Both the position numbers and the translations under genes were made by a program. Shown here piece by piece: positions 1 to 9,475 of a stretch of DNA of 64,000 nt. Position 1 is the stretch's first letter. Every line of letters begins with the position of its first letter. The notes beneath the pieces were generated by a model. The model worked only from the letters and a program-made list of their open reading frames with translations, ran no database searches and was not told the origin of the DNA. This DNA is from Symbiodinium natans (lineage: Eukaryota > Sar > Dinophyceae > Suessiales > Symbiodiniaceae). The stretch covers positions 1-64,000 of the forward strand of contig CAJNDS010000769.1 in assembly GCA_905221605.1 (NCBI GenBank), in the 5' to 3' direction.

Positions 1-119
1 AATTCCTGTGGTCCCTATGAGCCCCATTCAAAGTTACAATTCCTATGGTCCCCTGCTTCAAAGAACCAACTGAGAAAGCAAAAAACTTGTTTCAAGAAAC
101 GGCGAAACAACAAACACGA

Positions 120-205
120 AACCCTAAACCCTAAACCCTAAACCGTAAACCCTAAACCCTACACCCTACACCCTAAAACCTAAACCCTAAACCCTAAACC
201 CCAAA
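120..205 (+). repeat. Interstitial telomere-like CCCTAAA array
   Basis: About eleven units of CCCTAAA with single-base variants (CCGTAAA, CCCTACA). The same motif recurs throughout the window in both orientations, so this is interstitial repeat and not a chromosome end. Confidence 0.9.
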
Positions 206-364
206 CGCCCGGCAGCTCCAAACGGAGCTTAGGCCAGCTGAAGCCTCTGGCGTATGCGCTTGCAGTGCTCGTCCGGCTGCCAGCCTCTCTCTGGGAGCGT
301 TTGAGCCTTTAGTTGCCCTCTGAATGTCAAATGTTCCCACTGTACTGTAGCTGGAAGAACCGTT

Positions 365-394
365 AATATATATATATATATACATGTATATATT
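365..394. repeat. (TA)n microsatellite
   Basis: Alternating TA run in the AT-rich DNA that received the retrotransposon. Similar runs sit at 10849, 13005, 21825, 25565 and 32525, usually next to palindromic elements. Confidence 0.85.
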
Positions 395-444
395 TCCTTC
401 TTTTTTATATTTGTGCTAATTTCTATGTCTTTTTTATTGTATTT

Positions 445-613
445 AGTTGAACACGAAGGAACCCAACGTGTTACAAGAACAAGCAATCACAAGCACACTC
501 TAGCACTTGTTTTACTTGAGCCAAAGTTGTCGCATGAGTCCACTGTTGAGCTGTCCTAACATGACTGTACAGAACATGGACAATAAGTGCTGTTGTCCGT
601 GGTAAAGATAACT
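445..613 (-). repeat. 3' LTR of the copia element
   Basis: A 169-bp direct repeat of 10531-10699 with no difference found by eye. It is preceded on the coding strand by a purine tract and flanked by TATTT at 440-444. Confidence 0.93.
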
Positions 614-622
614 CCCCCCTTT
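614..622 (-). other. Polypurine tract
   Basis: The minus strand reads AAAGGGGGG directly before the 3' LTR, which is the expected place and composition for the plus-strand primer of an LTR element. Confidence 0.8.
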
Positions 623-638
623 AGGAAGTCATCGTGGA

Positions 639-3600
639 CTACATGCTGTTCAGACTATCTACTTGGGACGTCGTTTCGACGCCGTTGTCAGAAATTGAAG
701 CTAGTCGCTGAAGCTCAAGTCGCTGCTCGACTGATAGCTTGCTCACATTGCGAGGGGTGTATGCGATGATGACTGTTCTTCGGCCTTTCGTGCAAGGGGT
801 TGTAGCATGCAACCTTCTAGGGTCAAATATCGCAGGCCAGCTCAGAATGTCCCCGCGCTCACCTCTGCTCTGGTCCGGGCAGGGGAATTGGCCTGTTTCA
901 GACTGTATCCACAAGTGACCTCCTTGGAACTCTTCAAGCGGGATCACTGCATTCCGGCTACCAGGCTCGTTGAAAGAGTCTCTGTGCATCAAGGTGACAT
1001 GACCCCTAGCCAGTAGTATTGCGGTAAATTTGTGCCGAGGAAGGACCATCCTAACGAATCTGCACAAAACCGAAGTGACATTTGGGAACGTTGCTACATT
1101 TTGCCTAAGACCTGCGATGCCACCTCCGTGTGCGAAAGCACCAGTGGAAAAGCATGTTGTGTCGGCCGCGGTGGGACGTGATGCGTCTTCACCTGGAAGG
1201 TAAGTCATCAATGCCAATAGGTCATCCTGCGTGACCTTTCGAGGCAAATTACTCGCAAAACGCTCTGCTTCATCAACGACTGCCTTGGACACTGCCGCCG
1301 GCTGCGGGGATGCATCACTCAGGCACAACTGCACCAGCATCTCGGGCCACTCAGCTGGAGGTATGATCTTAGTCAGACCGTTAGCCAACTGGTCCTTGCT
1401 TTTGATGTATTCGGCTGAGAAATGCTCCTGGTCAAGAATCTCCGACATGCTAGCAACATTCACTCGGTGCACCCTTCCTAGATGACGAAGCTTGGCACTG
1501 TATCCAATTTTGAGGATCGCTAGAGCAGCCTCGTTGTCCTGGTGGAATACTACGGGCACGGGAGTCTTGAACGCTGCCCCCAGGAAGGTCTGAAGGTTTA
1601 TGACCTCCGAGAACATCGCGGATGCCATGGAAATGAGCTCGGCTTCCGGAGTCGATCTCGCGACCGATGACTGCTTCCGGGATTGCCACATGACGGGCCA
1701 CGCAAGGCTCCCTGTGCCAATGTGGGCCACGATTCCAGAAGTGCTCTTGGCGGTATAGGGACAGGCTGCAAAGTCTGCGTCTGTATATACGTTCAGCACT
1801 GGCGGAGCGTCCCAGGAACATGAAGCATGCATACAAACTTCCCTCGTGTGGTGGATGTGTGACACAAGTCGCAGTGTCTGACGGTCTTCCCAGGCTGTCC
1901 ACCTGGTCACCCTGGAGGCAAGGCGGGTCACAGCAAAGGATATGTCTGGCCTACACAGCCGTGCCAGCCACAGGCAGCGCATTAGTATGCGGGCTGCTGA
2001 GTCATGAAGGTCGCCTTGGGTTGCGATCTCTTCGTCTGTCATTGCTGACTCAGCGTTGCAGGGAGTGGACACGCGACGGAGTTTGTCGGGACTGGTCCCG
2101 GTGATCTCGCAATAGGTCTGGACGATCTGCTCTGCGTACTCAGGCATTTTGAATGCCATTGTGGTAGACGTGGGGCCGTCATACCTACAGTGCATCCTAC
2201 CCAAAACTCGAACACCCTCTCGACCTATATAACATTCGGGATCAAGCTTAACCCTGGCCCTCAGGGCCTCCCAAAATGGCTTGTGCAACTTCTTCAAACC
2301 ACACAAACTCAGGTCGTCTACGTATATGTTTAGGATCAAGATCCCGGGGGAGTACTCGAAAAACCAGTTGCTAGGAATCTCTCGTGATTCTTGCCCCCCT
2401 AACGAAACCAGAATCCTAGCCAGGTATTCCTGCCACAAACGTCCTGCTTGCGGGTGACCGTATAGGCTCTTGCGTAGCCTTACGACAAGTTTTGTCTGAC
2501 CGCCAAATCTCTGTTCCCATCCCTCTAGCCACAACTCCTTTGGGAGAATGACGTAGGTCTCTTCGCGAAGTTCGGATTGTAAATACGCCTGAACGGCGTC
2601 CGAACACGACACCTCGTGTCCCGGCAGACTGCCCCAAAACAAGGATGCATTGAGTGCAACCAGGCCTGTTGGCGATGTTGAGGTTTCTTCGAATAAAACC
2701 AAGTTGTTGAACTCGTCTAGTACTCTGTCCCCTCGGTAAACGATTCTCCCCTTGAATCGCTGGAATTCGGGGGCTAACTCAGCGTGCTTTACCCCGCACA
2801 ATGTCATGACCTCTGCCACCCGAAGCTTCTGACCTCGGGCCCTTGCTTGGCTACGAAGCTGTTGCAGTGTCATCACGGAACTATCATCCCACGTCTCGTT
2901 GGCACGGAGGCCATCTGCCTCCAGCTTGATCGCCTCAAGTGCTCTAGGGTCAGACTGCCACTCACGCCTAGTGAGGCTCTTTGTGATCAAAGCGTTTGTT
3001 GCGCTAAGACTAGGGACCCTTTTGAAGAACCGCTGGGGATACAAAGCCTCTACCACAAGGTCTGCATATTCACGGGGTTCAATGCCGGACGCGGCATCGT
3101 TGGATGGGTCTACGCTTGGGGTCTTGGCGAAGCACTCAAGGACTCGTTTCGAGTTCGATGCAATGACGACTGGCTTGTTGCCCTTGACACATTCAACTAG
3201 GGATAGTTCATGTCTCGACGAGAACTCGACCCACTCGGGTTGCTTGAGAACCCCTGAGTCATGCCCCCATTCGAAGGACACTCGACCCCCCTGACATGTG
3301 ATATGGTCAGCGACGTTCAACGCCAGCGTCAACATTCGCTTGGATGCCGCCTGTCTTTGTGATACCTTCCGCGCATACTTGGGACCATGGGAATCACGAT
3401 TCACGGATTGATGCGAAGTCATGTGTGTGCATTGTATGTTGAACCATGCATCTACGCCCGGGATGGCTTGCGCCACAACCTGCTGCACGTTGTCTTGCGA
3501 CGCCAAGTCGAGTGTTGACTGAGACACGCTGACGCAGTGGACTTTGCATCGTTCGCAAGCATCACTCACCTCGGACTCATCTTCACACCCGTATTCGATC

Positions 3601-4946
3601 AGAACATTTTCCCCTGGAAGCCCGCCAACCCTTCGGGTTTTGTTGCGCACTTTCTCGTTAGCAAGGAACTTTTCGCTCAGGACAAGCCTGACCTTTGCGA
3701 GATTGTCACCTGAAGGCAGAATCATCACGCCGGCTGCAGCAGGGCGGTCATGAGAGGAGCGTCCGGCTTCAGGAGCCGCTGCGGCACCTTCGGGGGCTGC
3801 GGGAGCAGACTCGCCCGAAGGCTCGGCGCGCTCTACATCGGGCGGCGCTGCACCTTTCACGGACTTACTTGCTGCGATTTTCTCTGCCTTGATGAGGCCG
3901 TCAAACCTTGCTTTACACACCGGCGTGTGCGTCACTGCGTCAAACTTGCACGCCTTGCATCCGCGCGTTGCGCCTAGCCGTATCAGCCGATCCAAGGTTA
4001 TGTACTCGTGCCTTTTGGCGACCGGCGTTGAAGGGGCAACCGCACTGAACGGTACATCAAGGAAATCAATGGCTTCGTACTCCGCTTGCGTGAAGCCCGA
4101 AAGCGCAGTTTCTGCTGCAGTGAACATAGGAAGGATGGGGTCACCGCGTGGGACATGAAGCTCTTCTTTCGGAACTGAAATGGCCTTCTTAAATCCCGGC
4201 TCGCGATTCTTCAGCTTCCCATAGTCAAGGATCTGATAGACTTGCCGAAACGACTTTGGTCCGCTGTCAAACCTCCACCCGGCGAATATTCCAGGAGCGG
4301 CGGAAGCCTGGAACTTCTCTCTCAGGTATGGGGCAAGCCTGTAGTAGACCAATTGTCCTAGTTGAAGTTTCATTCCCTCAAACTCTGAACCCACAGCGTT
4401 AACATAGCGGCTACCTTCAATCCCAACTGCAGGGTGGAAAAGGTTCAACGTGTGGGCGGCATATCGCACGGTATGGACCCAAAGGCCGGCATGCAGCTGG
4501 AACCCCGATGCAATGTGCAACGCGCGGGTGCATTCCTCTAAGGTTCGAAGCTCTCGCTCGAGCACCGCGTTGTGGGGCCATCGGCGCTCCAAGCTGGGCT
4601 CCGATGTGAAACCTAATGTTGCACAAGCACTGAGCAGCTCACGCGCATTGTCGCTTTTGAAAAGGGCGCACGGGCCAGCAGCATACCTGCCCATAAACGA
4701 CAACAGCGACCGTACAGTGCTATCCGTATCTCTTGCAACAAGAGGAAAGGCTCTGATGTAACCAGTTGCTTCATCCCGAACGACAAGAACAACCGTTTCA
4801 GTGAGTCTAGAATCCTTATGCACAATGATGAAGTCTGCAGCAATCCGTTGACCGAACTCGTCAACTGCATCAAGCTCATCTTCACCTCTGGCATATCTGA
4901 CCCTTGCGGTGCTTCTTGAGCATTTTGCTGCGAATGCACACATCAC
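639..4946 (-). CDS. Copia pol: integrase, RT, RNase H, plus dioxygenase-like tail
   Basis: A 1435-residue ORF. The integrase core spans about residues 27-175 with acidic triad Asp38, Asp99, Glu130 (NAVLER). A long variable linker follows to about residue 640. Reverse transcriptase spans about 700-960, with Asp783 in the first catalytic motif and YVDD at 875-878. RNase H spans about 1050-1200 with YTDAD (Asp1056), STPEAEL (Glu1101), HQDNEAA (Asp1137) and ANGLTK. Residues from about 1260 to 1400 are an added domain with HRD (1321-1323), QGGHLW, GD, His1380 and KGRR (1387-1390), the layout of an Fe(II)/2-oxoglutarate dioxygenase. All catalytic residues look intact. Confidence 0.93.
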   Translation of the reverse strand: MMCAFAAKCSRSTARVRYARGEDELDAVDEFGQRIAADFIIVHKDSRLTETVVLVVRDEATGYIRAFPLVARDTDSTVRSLLSFMGRYAAGPCALFKSDNARELLSACATLGFTSEPSLERRWPHNAVLERELRTLEECTRALHIASGFQLHAGLWVHTVRYAAHTLNLFHPAVGIEGSRYVNAVGSEFEGMKLQLGQLVYYRLAPYLREKFQASAAPGIFAGWRFDSGPKSFRQVYQILDYGKLKNREPGFKKAISVPKEELHVPRGDPILPMFTAAETALSGFTQAEYEAIDFLDVPFSAVAPSTPVAKRHEYITLDRLIRLGATRGCKACKFDAVTHTPVCKARFDGLIKAEKIAASKSVKGAAPPDVERAEPSGESAPAAPEGAAAAPEAGRSSHDRPAAAGVMILPSGDNLAKVRLVLSEKFLANEKVRNKTRRVGGLPGENVLIEYGCEDESEVSDACERCKVHCVSVSQSTLDLASQDNVQQVVAQAIPGVDAWFNIQCTHMTSHQSVNRDSHGPKYARKVSQRQAASKRMLTLALNVADHITCQGGRVSFEWGHDSGVLKQPEWVEFSSRHELSLVECVKGNKPVVIASNSKRVLECFAKTPSVDPSNDAASGIEPREYADLVVEALYPQRFFKRVPSLSATNALITKSLTRREWQSDPRALEAIKLEADGLRANETWDDSSVMTLQQLRSQARARGQKLRVAEVMTLCGVKHAELAPEFQRFKGRIVYRGDRVLDEFNNLVLFEETSTSPTGLVALNASLFWGSLPGHEVSCSDAVQAYLQSELREETYVILPKELWLEGWEQRFGGQTKLVVRLRKSLYGHPQAGRLWQEYLARILVSLGGQESREIPSNWFFEYSPGILILNIYVDDLSLCGLKKLHKPFWEALRARVKLDPECYIGREGVRVLGRMHCRYDGPTSTTMAFKMPEYAEQIVQTYCEITGTSPDKLRRVSTPCNAESAMTDEEIATQGDLHDSAARILMRCLWLARLCRPDISFAVTRLASRVTRWTAWEDRQTLRLVSHIHHTREVCMHASCSWDAPPVLNVYTDADFAACPYTAKSTSGIVAHIGTGSLAWPVMWQSRKQSSVARSTPEAELISMASAMFSEVINLQTFLGAAFKTPVPVVFHQDNEAALAILKIGYSAKLRHLGRVHRVNVASMSEILDQEHFSAEYIKSKDQLANGLTKIIPPAEWPEMLVQLCLSDASPQPAAVSKAVVDEAERFASNLPRKVTQDDLLALMTYLPGEDASRPTAADTTCFSTGAFAHGGGIAGLRQNVATFPNVTSVLCRFVRMVLPRHKFTAILLARGHVTLMHRDSFNEPGSRNAVIPLEEFQGGHLWIQSETGQFPCPDQSRGERGDILSWPAIFDPRRLHATTPCTKGRRTVIIAYTPRNVSKLSVEQRLELQRLASISDNGVETTSQVDSLNSM
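747..1049 (-). other. Dioxygenase-like domain at the end of pol
   Basis: This encodes about residues 1300-1400 of pol. The HxD motif (His1321, Asp1323), the distal His1380 57 residues later and an Arg 9-10 residues further on match the Fe(II) and 2-oxoglutarate ligand pattern. HRDSFN followed by EEFQGGHLW resembles TET/JBP-type nucleic acid base hydroxylases more than AlkB, but that subfamily placement is inference. Confidence 0.6.
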
Positions 4947-5706
4947 AATAAGGATTCTTGGGCATGTGAGTCAGGCGGTGTTGAAGGCTTTGGGCTTCGC
5001 TAATCAAGCGCGCTGCCTTGGTCGGTGGATCTTCATCACCCTCGTCATCGGCATCGGAACCTTCTCCCGGTGCAGGCGGGGGTGGTTCGGCGGGGCCTGG
5101 CAACGGTGGTTCCTCGCCTGGAGGCAGATCCTCTGCTGGAGGCAGATCCTCGGCTGGGGCTGCCGGAGCAGGCTCACCAGCTGCTAGCGCCTTTGGCCTG
5201 CCTTGGCCACCGAACTTGACATGCTCACGGAAAACCGGAACAAAATCCTCAACCCTATGGGCATACACGACCTGTTCCGAATCCCACGCAACCTGAACAC
5301 AACCTTCATCAGTTGCAAAGAATGGCAGTTGGTCAGGAAGCCAAACAAAAGGCTTTCTCTGCAGCTGTACTAGCTGGCCCAATGATCGCACTACCGGACA
5401 GCTTTGCAGAACGTAGGATTCTACTGATCCAAAGGCATCGCTGGTTGTAGTCAGGTAGGTGTTACTACTCGTAACCCCATTCCCTGTTTCAAACTGCAAC
5501 GGTTTCGTAGGCTGGATGTGATCTTTGAACATATCCGTGACGATGCCTTGCTCTGCAAGTGCGGACTGGCTTAGCAGGCTTCTCCCCGCCCCAGAATCAG
5601 CAACCCAATCAAGAGAGTATGACCCCCCTGAACGGTTAGGTCTGCTGACTGTTGCGGCAATGCAGTCATGCGGGTGGTGAACAGTCGCGGGCAAGGCAAC
5701 TGACAA
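4882..5706 (-). CDS. Copia protease and integrase zinc-binding region
   Basis: A 274-residue ORF. Residues 34-45 contain DWVADSGAGRSLL, the aspartic protease active-site loop (Asp37, DSGA). The middle is rich in Pro/Glu/Ala. Near the end, an HRLTHMPKNPYCDVC segment (Cys254, Cys257) is the histidine-cysteine module that precedes copia integrase cores. It should process the polyprotein. It overlaps gag (5571-5706) and pol (4882-4946) in other frames, and the pro-to-pol step needs +1 (or -2), which is unusual. The start is only the first Met, since translation is probably by read-in from gag. Confidence 0.8.
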   Translation of the reverse strand: MSVALPATVHHPHDCIAATVSRPNRSGGSYSLDWVADSGAGRSLLSQSALAEQGIVTDMFKDHIQPTKPLQFETGNGVTSSNTYLTTTSDAFGSVESYVLQSCPVVRSLGQLVQLQRKPFVWLPDQLPFFATDEGCVQVAWDSEQVVYAHRVEDFVPVFREHVKFGGQGRPKALAAGEPAPAAPAEDLPPAEDLPPGEEPPLPGPAEPPPPAPGEGSDADDEGDEDPPTKAARLISEAQSLQHRLTHMPKNPYCDVCIRSKMLKKHRKGQICQR

Positions 5707-8495
5707 CGCTGCTGCGAATCGGGCAAAGGTGCGGCCAACAACCGACAGGTTGCCTTGAAACCGCGTTCAAAGGAAGAGGGAATGTTGCAAGCACTTGCGC
5801 CCGTCGACGCGGCTGCTAACAACGCAACTCCAGCAGGCACCTTCGGGGTGGCCTTTGATGGAGCAGCTTTCTTGGGCGCCTCTACATGCTCAAAAGGGCA
5901 ATCCTTCCCTCGAGTGCACGTTCCCTTTGGGTAAAAGAAGCACGCTGGTCTTTGACCGGATTGCTCTGCTGGCGAATCCTTTGGAGGAGGGGGCTTATTG
6001 GGTGAAGCTTTGCTACCCTTACCACCACCTTTCCCTTTACCTTTGCCTTTATCCTTGTTGGCACCCTTACCACCACCTTGTGCATCCGCTTCTGGGACAC
6101 CTGGCGTTGCTTTGGTTGGGGCCTTAGGAGGCTTCTCTTTGCCTTGGCCTTTGGCCTTAGGATTCGCACTCGCCTTTGAAGCCGGAGCACCAGGCGATGC
6201 TTTGGCAGCTGCTGCCTTTGCTTCTGCTTGCTGCTTTTGTTTGGTCTCTGATTCCTTGAGGGACTCTTTGAGGGCTTGTTCGTTTCGATCCTCGCGAACC
6301 TCTGCAAGCACTTCTTCAAGCCCATTCCAAATGTACTCAAACGTCCTACGCTTAGACCCAGGTTTGGAGTCCTTCACACGATCGATCGTCCTAGAAAGGA
6401 GCCTGCATGCCTTCAATCGGGAATAGACCCAACTGAACATGGTTTCAGGATCAGGCCATTGCTTTTCGGGCAATCCGTTGAGGACATACTCGACACGCTG
6501 CTTGAAGGCAACCAACGATTGGTATGAGTGCGATTCGGGCTCGAGGTCAAAGAGGGATTGCAGGGTTACCAAAGGGCCGCGTACCTTGTCTACACGATAC
6601 CGTCGGCTCAGGATCGACAGCAGTGCCCGGCCGCTTGGCATTGACCCAGCGTCTCCCTTTAGGTGTTTTGCATCACACAAATTGGCGGATATCCATGCGT
6701 CAAGCTTGGGCAGACCTTCGTTGTCTGCTTGAAACTGCCGCGTGTCCGTGACTGAGCTTGCGGGATCCAAGCATTTTTGGAGCCACCTCAAGAGGACTGA
6801 CCTACCACTACCGTCAATCGAGGCCACGGAAGTGAGCAGTGAATTCCTATATGCACGGAAATCAGTGGTGCTAGCAGGGATCTGTGGCAACCGCAAATCC
6901 TTGAGGTCCTTGTACCTGTAAATGCTAGACTCATAGTCTCTGACATCCCCATGATCGTCGTCAACAACAGGGACAATGGGATCATCCTCGAAACCCTCTT
7001 CATCCTCGCTATCCTCGCCTTCGTCGGGCTCATCTGGTCCGTTCTCATCACCTATGTCGAAAAGCTGCGGTCTCGACTTCGGTGGTGCAGGCGGTGGAGA
7101 CCGAAGAAGGGGTGTCGCTGGGCGCGATCTACCCGTGGAGGTGTCTCTACGGCTGCATGCATACGGCGGCAACCCGAACCCAATTGGGCTAGCTGCGCTC
7201 AAACCGCTGGACCCCGAAGCTTTTGCAGGGATCGGTGATGCAATGGAAGGTGCGATTGCCTTGACACTGGCCTTCTTCTTTGCCGTTGGTTTCTTAGCTT
7301 TTGGGCTCAATACGACCTGGACGGTCTGCTCAATCCTAGACAATGCCGAACCAACCTGACGCGCAAGCTCTTGCAGTGCCAATGTGGGATCCGCGCCATT
7401 TTGGACTGAACTTGTCATTGGGGAAGGTTGGGGCATGCTAGGCTCAGGAGGTTCAGCAGCGTTGACATGACTCTGCAAAGCAACGAGCTGCTGATGCAGC
7501 GTCACAGAAAATTCTTGTTGCTCACGAAGTTTCTCTGCCTGAAGCTGCATTTGCTGTGAAAGCTCACGATTCATCTCAGCAAGCCGAACATTTTGGGACT
7601 GAAGATCTGCAATCCTGATTTGGGCCTCAGACTGGACGCTTTGGGCTTGTTCGCTTGCAGCACTGGCCTGAGTACGGGCCTGCGAAACCTCGGAGTGGGC
7701 TTGACCTATCACAGTTTGCACTACCGCCTCAGCCTGGGTACGCACCTGCGATGCTTCATTTCGTGCTTGGGACACAGCATGAACGGCCTCGGACTGAAGT
7801 CTAGCATACTGTTCGGGGTCGACTCCAACATTTAGGGTCTGCTCAACTCCAACGTTCAGGGTCTCATCCCGATGCAAGTGCAACTGGTACTCAGTTTGTG
7901 GGGTTTGTGATGGGCCTGGAACTCCTCCTGCAAACATGGGGGTCGCAAGACGCGACGATCCTGGCACAACTGCAGGCGAGGCGGGTGAAGGACGGCGAGT
8001 CAGTGCTGAAGCAGACTGGGCTCGGGAAGGCATAGGACTAGATGAAGACCGTGCCCTCAACTGCCTACGAACCGGACCCGAACTAGAAGAATCATCAGAA
8101 CGACCCTGGACCTGTCGGATGCTGAGGGCCTGCGCAGGCGGCGTGCTGGATGACACCTCCAACTCAGATGACTCATCCGTGTTGCCATGAAGGAATTGGG
8201 ATGCAAGTGGCATGTTGCGAGGGTCTTGGGTTGAGATCAAAGGCTCTAAAAATACTTCACCCAATCCCGAACCTATCAACCCAGGCACTATACCCGAGAC
8301 GTCGCAAGTGCGAACTGTCCTGTTGCTCGGCTCTTTTGCGGTGATCAGCAGTGACCGGCGGCAACACCAGTTGTAAAACCAGAGGCCAGAAAAGAGGTAC
8401 CGGTCCAAGCAACCAAGCAGAGCCTCAAAGACGTTTAGATCCAGCCCTGCTCTCTGAAGATGTCCCCGAGCGTACGAGTATCCGACTCGCCCCAA
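5571..8495 (-). CDS. Gag-like protein with coiled coil and CCCH finger
   Basis: A 974-residue ORF. An N-terminal low-complexity part is followed by a long Gln/Ala/Glu-rich coiled coil (about residues 225-360), a Pro/Ser linker, an acidic stretch (about 490-530), a helical region (about 550-750) that may correspond to the structural core of gag, a Lys/Gly/Ala-rich basic tail, and a CCCH zinc finger (Cys852, Cys860, Cys866, His870; C-x7-C-x5-C-x3-H). Copia gag proteins normally carry a CCHC knuckle, so CCCH is a variation that should still bind RNA. The first ATG at 8495 overlaps ORF1; Met95 (8213) is an alternative start. The 3' end overlaps the protease ORF in a -1 relation. Confidence 0.75.
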   Translation of the reverse strand: MGRVGYSYARGHLQRAGLDLNVFEALLGCLDRYLFSGLWFYNWCCRRSLLITAKEPSNRTVRTCDVSGIVPGLIGSGLGEVFLEPLISTQDPRNMPLASQFLHGNTDESSELEVSSSTPPAQALSIRQVQGRSDDSSSSGPVRRQLRARSSSSPMPSRAQSASALTRRPSPASPAVVPGSSRLATPMFAGGVPGPSQTPQTEYQLHLHRDETLNVGVEQTLNVGVDPEQYARLQSEAVHAVSQARNEASQVRTQAEAVVQTVIGQAHSEVSQARTQASAASEQAQSVQSEAQIRIADLQSQNVRLAEMNRELSQQMQLQAEKLREQQEFSVTLHQQLVALQSHVNAAEPPEPSMPQPSPMTSSVQNGADPTLALQELARQVGSALSRIEQTVQVVLSPKAKKPTAKKKASVKAIAPSIASPIPAKASGSSGLSAASPIGFGLPPYACSRRDTSTGRSRPATPLLRSPPPAPPKSRPQLFDIGDENGPDEPDEGEDSEDEEGFEDDPIVPVVDDDHGDVRDYESSIYRYKDLKDLRLPQIPASTTDFRAYRNSLLTSVASIDGSGRSVLLRWLQKCLDPASSVTDTRQFQADNEGLPKLDAWISANLCDAKHLKGDAGSMPSGRALLSILSRRYRVDKVRGPLVTLQSLFDLEPESHSYQSLVAFKQRVEYVLNGLPEKQWPDPETMFSWVYSRLKACRLLSRTIDRVKDSKPGSKRRTFEYIWNGLEEVLAEVREDRNEQALKESLKESETKQKQQAEAKAAAAKASPGAPASKASANPKAKGQGKEKPPKAPTKATPGVPEADAQGGGKGANKDKGKGKGKGGGKGSKASPNKPPPPKDSPAEQSGQRPACFFYPKGTCTRGKDCPFEHVEAPKKAAPSKATPKVPAGVALLAAASTGASACNIPSSFERGFKATCRLLAAPLPDSQQRCQLPCPRLFTTRMTALPQQSADLTVQGGHTLLIGLLILGRGEAC

Positions 8496-9475
8496 AAATG
8501 ACCTGTTACCCCGGAATGCAAAGCGGAGCAGATCTCCCAGTTGTCGTCAATATGATCCACTGTGCAGCCGCTGATCGCCAATAGCCTCGCCAGCTTATCA
8601 GGCTTTCCGGTCTCAGTGTCAGTTTTGCTCGCAGTGAAAAGGACGGGGATGGTGACCTCCCGGTGAGGGACACTCAGCCTTGCAATAAACTCACCGATGT
8701 GCCTCTCGGCGGTCGCCTTTGTCCCCTGCTTCACGGCGTAACTGCAAATGACCACAGCAGTGTCTGCCCGCTTGCGAAGCAGCCGTCCCACTGCGTCGGC
8801 GGACGCAGCCAGGTTTCGGTCCAATACTTTGTGGCAGTCGAGGGACACAATGTAGCGGATGGGCTGCCCTGGGCTTATTCCTCGGATGAGGTTCCAGATA
8901 TGTTGCAGCGATAAGGTTATGACGTACCTCGGATCGGCTGGAACTGCAATGGGCCCCGGCGTATCTGTGTGACGCTCACGCGACGGAGGAAATGCTGGCT
9001 CTGCAGGCCTCGCCTTAGGCCGGAAGACAATAAGAGCCTCAGAGTCAGTCGCAGCAGGATCGGACACAATCGGCGGACGCTGCGATGGGCGCGGACCTGG
9101 AGGGGACGGAGGAACCGGTCTACCGCTAGGTAGCAAACCCGAACCAGACCCTGAAACAGATCTCCCTTCCAAGGCACGCTCCGGCGTTCTCGAACGCGAT
9201 TTGGCACGCAAAGGCTCAGCACGCACAGGATCGGTCCAAGGTAACCAGGGGTCGCCTTTGGCTGGGCAACCCCCTTTTGTCAGCCACCGAAGCCGTTCCT
9301 CAAGGAGTGCCTGCTTCTCGGGGCAACGCCCGGTCCAATATGCCAGATGATCTGCCACCAATTTCTTGTGGATACCTTTCCGCACCCGGTCCTGAACGAC
9401 ACCACCTCTGGATCCGTAGGTGTCGCGCTGGAGCGCTTCCAAAAGACCGTCGCGTTCAACCTTCGTGAGGCGCAC
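8435..9475 (-). CDS. Retroelement ORF1 with HAD-like fold
   Basis: A 346-residue ORF, first in the element. Residues 1-200 are basic and proline-rich. Residues 205-330 resemble a haloacid dehalogenase (HAD) domain: motif I is LDCHKVLD (Asp213), motif II is ICSYA (Ser245), motif III has Lys291 in TGKPDKL, and motif IV is HIDDN (Asp310, Asp311). The second acidic residue of a DxD phosphatase motif is replaced by His215, so classical phosphatase activity is doubtful. The ORF overlaps the gag ORF by 61 bases in a -1 frame relation. Its role in the element is unknown; the HAD assignment rests on motif spacing alone. Confidence 0.6.
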   Translation of the reverse strand: MRLTKVERDGLLEALQRDTYGSRGGVVQDRVRKGIHKKLVADHLAYWTGRCPEKQALLEERLRWLTKGGCPAKGDPWLPWTDPVRAEPLRAKSRSRTPERALEGRSVSGSGSGLLPSGRPVPPSPPGPRPSQRPPIVSDPAATDSEALIVFRPKARPAEPAFPPSRERHTDTPGPIAVPADPRYVITLSLQHIWNLIRGISPGQPIRYIVSLDCHKVLDRNLAASADAVGRLLRKRADTAVVICSYAVKQGTKATAERHIGEFIARLSVPHREVTIPVLFTASKTDTETGKPDKLARLLAISGCTVDHIDDNWEICSALHSGVTGHFWGESDTRTLGDIFREQGWI

